Below, piece after piece: positions 53,521-64,000 of a stretch of DNA of 64,000 nt; the first letter of the stretch is position 1, and each line of letters begins with the position of its first letter. The notes under the pieces are model-generated. The model searched no databases, was not told the origin of the DNA, and saw nothing but the letters and a program-made list of their open reading frames with translations. The position numbers were made by a program, and so were the translations under genes. Source of the stretch: Cristatella mucedo (lineage: Eukaryota > Bryozoa > Phylactolaemata > Cristatellidae); NCBI GenBank assembly GCA_009760855.2, contig WPIO01000071.1:2045181-2109180 (forward strand), written 5' to 3'.

Positions 53521-56220
53521 GAGCTGATTCAACTGGAGATATGCTGGCAGAGCCAATTTTGAGCGTCAGCCTTTCCAATTATGCATGGCTTGAGCTGATG
53601 TGCATGGCTTGAGCTGACACCGGTGACAGGGCAAAATGTCCGTTGGGCCGAACCTCTTAGTGCATGCAGCATGTCAACAAGTCTCCAGGCACTAAAGTCC
53701 ATTTGTGAAGAAGCAATTATTTGCAAGTGCAACTCAGGAATTTGAGAGACTCCTCTGCCCTTCGAGCAGCAGAGCTACCTATTACACATCCCAAGAGCTG
53801 CTGCTAATTGCCTTCGTGGAGTATGCATGCTTCACAATGTTATTTATCTTGCCTTATCAAGCTTTAATAATGTAGTCGTAGTATAATTGTGTCCTGATAG
53901 TACAATTAAAGCTTCATATGCACTTTTCCTAGTATTTTCTTATGAAAGAAATATGGGCTTATGTTATTGTTAGGTATTTGTTAGTCATGTGTATTTTCTG
54001 CGAAATGAGGTGCTTGGGCAGACCTTGGGGCTCCGAGTCACGTGACCCGTAGGAAGACTTTAATTCTGCACTTGTCTTGGTTGGTGAGTACCAGCCTATT
54101 TCCGTTCTGTCATGTAGGAGCAGCCATGACCTCACCGAGCATCTCTGCCGAGTACCTTCAGCATGTGAGTATTAACAGCAACTATGCAGCACTTGAGCTT
54201 GGTTTCATGCTTCGTAGGTCTTACTAGCCTGACATTGCTTCTTCTGAGTTTGCTCCTCAGCTCCTCCGTTTTCTTAGGACATCCACTGTTTCTCACATAT
54301 CGATTGAGTTGCCTTACTTGCACTAAATGTGAATCTTTCTGTTATTGCACCGTTTAGTATGCTGGTTTCGCTTTTTGAGCCGGTTCATTCTGTCTGCAGA
54401 TGCTATAAGCGGTAGTGGTAGTCCTGTCGGTTCTACTTATGCTTAATGGCGACATTTCGAGGTGCATGCTATTTGTTGTCAATCTTTTAAAGTTGGCTTG
54501 GCTATAATATAATAAGAGTGTACTGCTGTAAAGTAACTTTTAGCTATACGTCCATATCAGCTTCAAAGATAAGTATACCTACACTCTTCAAGAACACATT
54601 ATAAATGTTACAGCCTGCTTAGATAGGGATACAATATCCGAACTGATCAATATGGACTTAAGGAACTTGGAGCACTTAGAGGCCTGCACCACACTTTGCA
54701 GTCAGGATTGTTTGTCGCGAGCACAGCAGTCACCCCGGTGCCTTACTTTTCACGGCCATGGTGCCTTACTTTTCACGGCCATGAACTGACACCCTAACAA
54801 GCGGAGTATCGAATAAATGCTCGTGTCACTCACAATTGCATCCCCTATTTCTCGTGTAACATCCTACATATCAGTAGTACTTGTTAATCAGGTAAAGCAA
54901 GTTCTGACTTGATGGGTTTTAGAGGAGCTCAACAACACCCGTTCCTCATTGTATTTGCTCTTCCACTACCCAGTGCTAAGCATCTGGTCACTTCAAATTT
55001 ACTTCAATTTTTTTTTACTTGATACATCTTTGAGGTCGAATGCACTGAAATCCCAACTCTCGTCTAAGGTCTACTGGCGTAGCTCCATTTATTTCAGCCG
55101 AAGCTGCAGATGTTCCAATAACTTTTTAAAATAGTTAATTAACTTTGACTTCTCCCCTGTTAACTGATACCGTTTCCTACGAACTATCAGGGTTTGCATA
55201 GTCACATGTGCCTGATTCAGGCCCTGTTTATAAAAAAATTACCAAATTATATTTTTGACCGGTTTTCATGCACAATCTTCGTTTTGAGACATGTGCACAA
55301 GCGAATGTTCATGATATTAATAATAATGCACTTGATACAGTGCCGGTAGTGGTAAACTGTTGGATTCCTAAAAGCAGGTGATGTTCAGTTCACAAAATTT
55401 ATTTCATGCCGTAGTAAGGAATGCAATACCGAAATCTATTTACTTAGGCTATTGATTGTTTGTCCAGTAGTGAAAGTGCTGAAAACCTATTACGACATTG
55501 CACGTCCGAATTTTCAACTTGGAAGAACTGTTCTGGAGAGCTACTGCTGGTTCATGATAACATTTCTGCTTAAGCTGTGTACATTTTGTCTCACGTTGTG
55601 TTAGCTTAAACTTCAAGTATTTTAAATTATAATAATATGAATGGATATATAACTGTCTTGCATGGCTGTGAATGCTGCTGCTTCTTAAGTGTCATGATGC
55701 CTTTCATCGGACATCTTCAAAAATTGGTTATTCGTGTAAAGGTAAGTCAATATTAGCCTCGATAAGACACACCTAGCACCATTACAACGTCGGACTTCGC
55801 AACTTTGGATGAACATAATTGGTAAGTACGTTTTCATCTTTTACTACGGCCAGTACAACTTTAGTATTTCTCGTGTAGCACCTAATATTAACATACGGGT
55901 AATTGGGTAGCCATTATAGAATTAAAATGTTTAGATTTACTGTACTAATTCGAATAGTTAATGTTGCTTCCATCTCAAGTTGTTAGAATGTACACTGTTA
56001 CTTCGTTGCTAGTATGTTCTACCACGTTACTTGTTATTCAAAGGTGTTTGCTGTTTAAGAGAATTGATATTTATTGTATTCCCTTGCGTGCACAATCCAC
56101 TTTGTATGATAGTTTTTGTTTGTGATTGCACTTGCTTATATACGTTGTGTGCCTTGTGCTCCAGTCGCACGGTAAGTGTTCACATTTTTCCCATGTTTGT
56201 CCTAAGATGTTGAGGGGATT
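53521..56220. other. Unassigned, AT-rich
   Basis: Contains the second copy of the 28-bp-array flank (53580-53765) and a 23-bp duplication (GGTGCCTTACTTTTCACGGC at 54737 and 54760). No gene or clear element otherwise. Confidence 0.4.
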
Positions 56221-56940
56221 TGTTGTTCGTTAGAGCCCCCCCTCCGATTTAAGGGTTTGGGTTTGTTGATTTTAAGGCTGGAATTTACCGTCTTAAAGTC
56301 CTAAGCTATAGGGTCTGTTTGTCTTATGCTTAAGGCTATTAGGGCATACAGGTGTAAGGGGTTTAGAATTGTAAAGTTTAGGGTATAGCATTATAGGGGG
56401 TTAGGTTATAAAATGATAGGGTTTGTAATTAATGATAAGGTTTGGAATTATTGATTATAGAATTATTGGGTGTAGAATCAATTAAAATTAATGGAATTTT
56501 AACTATTATTCAATTATTGGAATGGATTAAGGTAACTATTTGGTTTGGAATCATATGGTCTAGAATTATAACGTCTATAGTATTGGTCATTGAATTATGT
56601 GGTGTTGAACGATAGGGCATACAATTATACGGTTAGGAATTTATCGGGCTTGGATTATACGGTTTGGAGTTAAGGGTTAGGAATAAAATAGTTTTGAATT
56701 ATAGGGTTTAGAATTATAGGGTTTGGAATTACATGGTCAAGAATTTTAGAGTCTGAAGTTTGGAATCATACGGATGACAATTATATGGTTTCAAATTATA
56801 GGGTTTGAATTATTAGGTTTAAATATTAGGGTTTAAATTATAGGGTTATGGACTTATAGAGTAGGGAATTATGAAGTTAGGAGTCACAATGTTTGGCTTT
56901 ATAGGGTTTAGAATAATGTAATAATACAGGGTTTACGATA
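56221..56940. repeat. AT-rich degenerate ~15-bp repeat, left flank
   Basis: Recurrent GAATTATAGGGTTTA/G with loose 15-bp spacing. Superficially telomere-like (TTTAGGG), but too irregular to be telomeric. Confidence 0.75.
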
Positions 56941-59900
56941 ATACGATTTACGTAAAAATCGGGCACGTAATGATCATGCACGTAATAATCGGGCAAGTAA
57001 TAATCGGGCAAGTAATAATCGGGCAAGTAATAATCGGGAACGTAATAATCGGGAACGTGATAATCGGAAACGTAATAATCGAGAACGTAATCGCGGTCAT
57101 AATAATCGAGTTCATAATAATCGCAGCCGTAATAATCGCGGGTCGTAATAATCGCGGATCATAATAATCGGAAACGTAATAATCGTGGTCCTAATAATCG
57201 CGATCGTAATAATCGTGGTCGTAATAATCGCGGTCGTAATAATCGCGGTCGTAATAATCGCGGTCGTAATAATCGCGGTCGTAATAATCGCGGTCGTAAT
57301 AATCGCGGTCGTAACAATCGCGGTCGTAATAATCGCGGGTCGTAATAATCGCGGTCGTAATAATCGCGGGTCGTAATAATCGCTGGTCGTAATAATCGCG
57401 GGTCGTAATGATCGGGAACGTAATGATCGCGGGCGTAATGATTGCGGGCGTAATAATCGCGGGTCGTAATAATCCAAGTCGTCATAATCAAAAATGTAAT
57501 AATCGCAAGCGTAATAATCTCGGTCGTAATAATCGAGGGTCTTAATAATCGGAAACGTAATAATCGCAGGCGTAATAATCGCGGAGGTAATAATCGCGGG
57601 TTGTAATAATCGCGGGTGTAATAATCACGCGCGAAATAATCGCGGTCGTAATAATCGTGGTAGTAATAATCGAGGGTGTAGTAACCGCAGGTCGTAATAA
57701 CCGCGGGTAGTAATAATCGGGCGTAATAATCACGGTTCGTAATAATCGCGGGCGTAATAATCGCGGGCGTCATAATCGGGGGCGTCAATCTTGAGCCTCA
57801 TAATCGCGGGTCGTAATAATCGCGGTCGTAATAACCGCGGGTCGTAATAATCGGGCGTCAAAATCACGGTTCGTAATAATCGCGGGAGTAATAATCTCGG
57901 GCATAATAATCACGAGCGTAAAAATTGCGGGCGTCAATCGTGGGCGTCAATCGCGAGCGTCATAATTGCGGGTCGTAATAATTATAGTCGTAATTATCAC
58001 AGTCGTAATAATCGCGGGTCGCAATAATCGCGGTCGTAATAATAGCGGGTCGTAATAATCGCGGTATAATAATCGTGGGTCGTAATGATCGCGGGTCGTA
58101 ATAATTGCGGGTCGTAATAATCGCAAGTCGTAATAATTGCAGGTCGTAGTAATCGCGAGTCGGAATAATCGTGGGCGTAATAATCGTGGGTCGTATTAAT
58201 CGCGGGTTGTAATAATCGGGAACGTAATAATCGCGTGCGGAATTATCGCGGGTGTCATGATCGCGGGTCGTAATAATCGCGGGCGTAATAATCGCGGGCG
58301 TAATAATCTCGGGCGTAATAATCGTGGTCGTAATAATCGCGGTTGTAATAAGCGCAGGTCATAATAATTGTGGTCATAATATTCGAGGATGGTAATAATC
58401 GCGGGTCGTAATAATCGCGGGTCATAATAATCGCGAATGTAATAATCGCGGTTCGTAATAATCACGGGTCGTAATAATCGGGAACGTAATAATCGCAGGT
58501 CGTAATAATCGCGGGCGTAATAATCGTGGTCGTAATAAGCGAGGGTCGTAATAATCGCGTGACATAAGGATCGGGAACGTAATAATTGTGGTCGTAATAA
58601 TCGCGGTCGTAATAATCGTCGTCGTAATAATGGTTGTTGTAATAATCGTGGGTCCTAATAATCGGGAACGTAATAATCGCGGGCGTGAAAATCTCGGTTG
58701 TAATAATCGTGTGTCGTTGTAATCGGAAACGTAATAATCGCGGGCGTAATAATCGCGGGGGTAATAATCGCGGGTCATAATAATCGGGAATGCAATTATC
58801 GCGGTTCAAAATAGTCGCGGGTCGTTATAATCGGGAACGTAATAATCTCTGGCGTTATAATCGCGGGTCGTAATAATCGCGGGTCTTATTAATCGGGAAC
58901 GTAATAATCGCTGTTCGTATTAATCGCGGGCGTAATAATCGCTGGAGTAATCATCGCGGGGGTAATAATCGCGGTCGTTATAATCTGGAACGTAATAATC
59001 GCAGGCGTAATAATCACGGGTCGTAATAATCAGGAACGTAATAATCGCTGGCGTAATAATCACGGGTCGTAATAATCGGAAACGTAATAATCGCTGGCGT
59101 AATAATCGCGGACGTAATAATCGCGGACGTAATAATCGCGGGCGTAATAATCGCGGGCGTAATAATCGCGGGCGTCATAATCGTGGTCGTAATAATCGCT
59201 GTTTGTAATAATCGTGGGTCGTAATAATCGGGAACGTAATAATCGCTGGCGTAATAATCGCGGACGTAATAATCGCGGGCGTAATAATCGCGGGCGTCAT
59301 AATCGCTGGCGTAATAATCGCGGGCGTAATAATGGCGGGTCGTAATAATCGGGAACGTAATAATCGATGGCGTAATAATCGCAGGTCGTAATAATCGCGA
59401 GTCGTAATAGTCGGGAACGTAATAATCGCAGGCGTAAATATCGCGGGCGTAATAATCGTGGGTCGTAATAATCGCTCGTGTAATAATCGCGGGTGTTATA
59501 ATCGCGGGTCATAATAATCGGGAACGTCATAATCGCTGGCGTAATAATCACGGGTCGTAATAATCGGAAACGTAATAATCGCTGGCGTAATAATCGCGGA
59601 CGTAATAATCGCGGGCGTAATAATCGCGGGCGTCATAATCGCTGGCGTAATAATCGTGGGTCGTAATAATCGCTGGTGTAATAATCGCGGGCGTTATAAT
59701 CGCGGGTCATAATAATCGGGAATGTCATAATCGCTGGCGTAATAATCGCGGGTCGTAATAATCGGAAACGTATTAATCGCTGGCGTAATAATCGTCGGTC
59801 AAAATCATCGGCAACGTAATACTCGCTTGCGTAATAATCGCTGTTTGTAATAATCGCGGGTCGTAATAATCGGGAACGTAATAATCGTAAGCGTAATAAT

Positions 59901-62900
59901 CGCCGGCGTAATAATCGTGGTTCGTAGTAATCGCGGGTGTATTAATCGCGGGTCTTGATAACCGCGGTTCGTAATATTCGCTGGTCGTAATAATCGGGAA
60001 CGTAATAATTGCGGGCGACATAATCGCGCGCGTAAAAATCGCGGGTCGTGATAATCCGGGTCGTAATAATCAAAAATGTAATAATCGCGAGCGTAATAAT
60101 CTCGGTCGTTATAATCGCGGGTCGTAATAATCGAAAACGTAATAATCGCAGGCGTAATAATTGGAAACGTAATAATCGCTGGCGTAATAATGGCGGGCGT
60201 CATAATCGCGGGCGTAATAATTGCGGGCCTCATAATTGTGGGTCGTAATAATCGCGGGTCGTAATAATCGCGGGCGTGATATTAATGGTCGTAATAAGTG
60301 GGTCGTCATAATCGCGAGTCATAATGATCGGGAACGTAATAATCGTTGTCGTAATAATCGTGGTCGTAATAATCGTAGTCGTAATGATCGTGGGTCGTAA
60401 TAATCGCGGGTCGTAATAATCGCGGGTCGTAGTTATCGCAGGTCGTAACAATTGGGAACGTAATAATCGATGGCGTAATAATCGCGGGTCGTGACAATTG
60501 GGAACGTAATAATTGATGGCGTAATAATCGCTGGCGTAATAATCCCGGGTGTAATTATCGCGGGTCATAATAATCGGGAACGTAATAATCGTTGTCGTAA
60601 TAATCGTGGTCGTAATAATCGTAGTCGTAATGATCGTGGGTCGTAATAATCGTAGGTCATAATAATAGGGAACGTAATAATCGCGGGTCGTAATAATGGT
60701 GAGTCGTAGTTATCGCGGGTCCTAACAATTGGGAACGTAATAATCGATGGCGTAATAATCGCGGGTCGTAACAATTGGGAACGTAATAATCGATGGCGTA
60801 ATAATCGCTGGCGTAATAATCCCGGGCGTAATTATCGCGGGTCATAATAATCGGGAACGTAATAATTGTTGTGGTAATAATCGTGGTCGTAATAATCGTA
60901 GTCGTAATAATCGCGGTTCGTAATAATCGAGGGTCGTAATAATCGGGAACGTAATAATTGCGGGCGTAATAATCACGGTGGTAATAATCGCGTGTCGTAA
61001 TAATCGAAAATGTAATAATCGCGGGCGTAATGATCGCGGGCGTAATAATCGCGGGCGTAATAATTGCGGGTCGTCATAATCTCGGGTGTAATAATCGCGG
61101 GCGTAATAATCGCGGGTCATGATAATCGCGGTTCGTATATATTCGCGGGTCGTGTTAATCGGGAACGTAATAATCGCTGGCGTCTTAATCGCCGGCGTAA
61201 TAATCGCGGGTCGTAACAATGGCGGGTCGTAATAATCGCGAGCATCATATTCGCACGTCGTAATAATCGCGGATCGTAATAACCGCGAGCGAAATAATCG
61301 CGGGTCGTAATATTCGCGAGTCGTAGTAATCGGGAACGTAACAAAGGCAGGCGTCATAATCGCAGGCGTAATAATCGCGGGCCTCCTAATCGTGGGTCGT
61401 AATATTCGCGGGTCGTAGTAATCGCAGGCGTAATACTAATGGTCGTAATAAGCGCGGGTCGCAATAATCGCGGGTCATAATAATCCGGAACGTAATAATC
61501 GTTGTCGTAATAATCGCGGTCGTAATAATCGTGGTCGTAATAATCGCGGTCGTAATAATCACGGTCGTAATAATCGCGGTCGTAATAATCGCGGTCGTAA
61601 TAATCGCGGTCGTAATAATCGCGGTCGTAATAATCGCGGTCGTAATAATCGCAGGTCGTAATAATCGCAGGTCTAAATAATCGCAGGTCGTAGTAATCGC
61701 AGGTCGTAATAATCTCGGGCGTAATAATCTCGGGCGTAATAATCTTGGGCGTAATAATCTCGGGCGTAAAAATCTCTGGCGTAATAATCACAGCAATAAT
61801 AAGAACTGCCGTAATAATCACATCCGTAATTAAAAACGGGTTGTAATAATCATTGGTCGTAATCGTCGCAGGACGTAGCAATCGCAGGTCGTAATAATCG
61901 GAGGTCGTAATAACCTCGGGCGTAATAATCTCTGGCGTAATATTCTCGGGCGTAATAATCTCGCACTTAGTAATTACGGCCGTAATAATAACGGCGGTAA
62001 TATTAACGGGTTGTAATAATCGTGGGTAGTAATCATCGTGGTCGTTATAATCGCGGTCGAAATAGTCGCGGGTCGTGATATTTTCGGGTCATAGTAATAG
62101 CTTGTCGTAATAATCGCGGTCGTAATAATCGCGGTCGTAATAATCGCGATCGTAATAATCGCGGTCGTAATAATCGCTGTCGTAATAATCGCGGTCGTAA
62201 TAATCGCGGTCGTAATAATCGCGGTCGTAATAATCGCGGTCGTAATAATCGCGGTCGTAATAATCGCGGTCGTAATAATCGCTGTCGTGATAATCGCGGG
62301 TCGTAATAATCGCGGGTCGTAATAATCGCGGGCGTAATAATTGCGGTCGTAATAATCGCTAGTCGTAATAATGGTGGGCGTAATAATAGCGGTCGCAATA
62401 ATCGCGGACGTAATAATCGCAGTCGTAATAATCTTGGTCGTAATAATCGCAGGTCGTAATAATGGCAGATCGTTATTATCGTAGGTCTTAATAATCCCAT
62501 GCGTACTAATCTCGGGTGTAATAATCTCGGGCGTAATAATCGCGGTCGTATTAATCGCCGTCGTATTAATCGCGGTCGTAATAATCGCGGTCGTATTAAT
62601 CGCGGTCGTATTAATCGCGTTCGTATTAATCGTGGTCGTAATAAACGCGGTCGTAATAATCGCGGTCGTAATAATCGGGGTCGTAATAATCGCGGTCGTA
62701 ATAATCGCGTGCGTAATAATCGCGGTCCTAATAATCGTGGTCGTAATAATCGCGGACGTAATAATCGCAGTCGTAATAATCTTGGTCGTAATTATCGTGG
62801 TCGTATTAATCATGGTCGTATTAATCGCGGGCGCAATATTACCGGTCGTAATAAACGGAGGTCGTAATAATCTCGGGCGTAATTATCTCGGGCGTAATAA

Positions 62901-63640
62901 TCACAGCTGTAATAACAACGGCCGTAATAATCACATCTCTAATAATAACGGGTTGTAATAATCGTGGGTCGTAACAATCGCGGTTGTTATAATCGCGGTC
63001 AAAATAGTCGCCGTTCGTGATATTTTCGGGTCGGTGTAATAGCTGGTCGTAATAATCGCAGGTCGTAATAATCGCAGGTCGTAGTAATCGCAGGTCGTAG
63101 TAATCGCAAGTCGTAATAATCGCTGGCCGTAATAATCTCGGGCGTAATAATCTCGGGCGTAATAATTATGGCCGTAATATTGACGGCCGTAATAATAACG
63201 GCCGTAATAATAACGGGTTGTAATACTCGTGGGTAGTAATCATTGCGGTCGTTATAACCATTGTCGAAATGGTCGCGGGTCGTGATATTTTCGGGTCGGA
63301 GTAACAGCTGGTCGTAATAATCGCAGGTCGTAGTAATCGCAAGTCGTAATAATCGCGGTCGTAATAATAGTGGGTCGTAATATTCGCGGTCGTAATAATC
63401 GCGGGTCGTCATAATCGCGGGTCGTAATAATCACGGGTCGTAATAATCGCGGTCGTAATAATAGCGGGTCGTTATTATCGCGGGTTGTAATAATCGCGAT
63501 CATAATAATCGCGGTCGTAATAATTGCGGTCGTAATAATCTTAGATCGTAAGTATCGCGGGTGGTAATAATCGCGGTTCGTAATAATTGCGGTCGTAATA
63601 ATCGGATGCATAATAATCGGGCGCGTCCAAGCGGGCGCTT
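56941..63640. repeat. 15-bp CpG minisatellite (GGTCGTAATAATCGC)
   Basis: Roughly 440 units of 15-16 bp: GGTCGTAATAATCGC, GGGCGTAATAATCGC, GGGTCGTAATAATCGC and GGAACGTAATAATCG. Because 15 is a multiple of 3, the minus strand is open in all three frames (RPRLL, DRDYY, TAIIT) and many spurious frames arise. Homogeneous runs lie at about 57190-57350, 61505-61660, 62105-62290 and 62520-62780. Confidence 0.97.
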
Positions 63641-63725
63641 CAAATCAGGCGCGCCATAATCAGGCGCGTCATAATCAGGCGCGTCATAGTCAGGATCGTA
63701 ATTATTGGGCGCGTAATTATTGTGC
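63610..63725. repeat. Right-edge variant of the 15-bp minisatellite
   Basis: Unit becomes AATCAGGCGCGTCAT, still 15 bp. Confidence 0.85.
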
Positions 63726-64000
63726 TCGATTATTTTTTTTTATATTTACTATACTATACTATATACTATATATACTATTTTTGCAATACATATTAATACA
63801 TATATACTTATATATATATATAGGGTATGGAGTCATATTATTTGGAATTCTAGGCTTTTAAATGAAATGGTTTTGACGTATAGGAATTAGAATTACAGGG
63901 TTTGGAATAGTTTTGAATTATAGCTTATGGATTATTCGGTATGAAATTGGTTATTAGGTCATAGGATTTAGGGTTTTGAATTATAGAGTTTGGATTAATG
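63726..64000. repeat. AT-rich flank with TATA runs and degenerate repeat
   Basis: T and TA-rich stretch, then the GAATTATAGG/GGGTTTGGA pattern seen at 56221-56940. Confidence 0.75.

Noticed and set aside
56221-56940. Interstitial telomere repeat (TTTAGGG-like)
   Set aside because: GGGTTTA/G occurs, but spacing and sequence are irregular and there is no run of perfect telomeric units.
57112-63611. Long frames of ITTAI, RDYYD or NRGRN repeats
   Set aside because: The 15-bp unit has no stop in five of six frames, so these are automatic by-products of the array.
41860-63640. CRISPR array
   Set aside because: Repeats are directly adjacent with no unique spacers, units are too short or variable, and the genome is eukaryotic.

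Overview
The window looks like nuclear DNA of an invertebrate metazoan, probably aquatic. Genes are split by long introns with GT..AG borders. The two genes encode animal-type proteins, and the space between them holds degenerate CR1/L2-like LINE pieces, tRNA-derived SINEs, microsatellites and long minisatellites. There are no operons, ribosome binding sites or other prokaryotic features. I cannot name the species.

Gene 1 (303-8431, plus strand, 5' end outside the window) is a dual-specificity MAP-kinase phosphatase of the DUSP8/DUSP16 class. Five exons join in frame and give the end of the rhodanese/CH2 domain, a complete catalytic domain with the HCLAGISRS signature, and an unusually long (~800 residue) Ala/Ser/Gly/Pro-rich C-terminal tail. 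Its introns hold large GT microsatellites, a SINE, a LINE scrap and a perfect 19-bp hairpin.

Gene 2 (10573-27857, plus strand) can be assembled from seven exons whose splice phases all agree. It would encode an 865-residue single-pass membrane protein: signal peptide, one Ig-like domain, about 670 residues of Ser/Thr-rich mucin-like stalk with a recent 50-residue duplication, one transmembrane helix and a 22-residue basic tail. I recognise the architecture (Ig-mucin receptor or adhesion type) but not the protein. This is the best candidate for an undescribed gene here.

From 28 to 56 kb I find no confident gene. This stretch holds a ~1.04-kb near-identical inverted duplication (28161-29202 and 36462-37502), whose left arm overlaps the probable 3' UTR of gene 2. 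It also holds two LINE lineages (A with an (ATT)n tail; B ending near GAGATACAT), SINEs that share the 3' tail of LINE A, a three-copy ~0.7-kb repeat (family C), a diverged two-copy repeat (family D), and a 3.7-kb CAG-rich minisatellite (41.86-45.59 kb) whose unit changes stepwise from 42 to 22, 23 and 26 bp.

From 56.2 kb to the right edge the DNA is repetitive: about 0.7 kb of AT-rich sequence with a degenerate 15-bp beat, then 6.7 kb of a CpG-containing 15-bp minisatellite (GGTCGTAATAATCGC and variants) with higher-order blocks, then AT-rich sequence like the left flank. The two genes are separate transcription units and nothing links them functionally. All assignments come from reading the sequence; no database search was possible.
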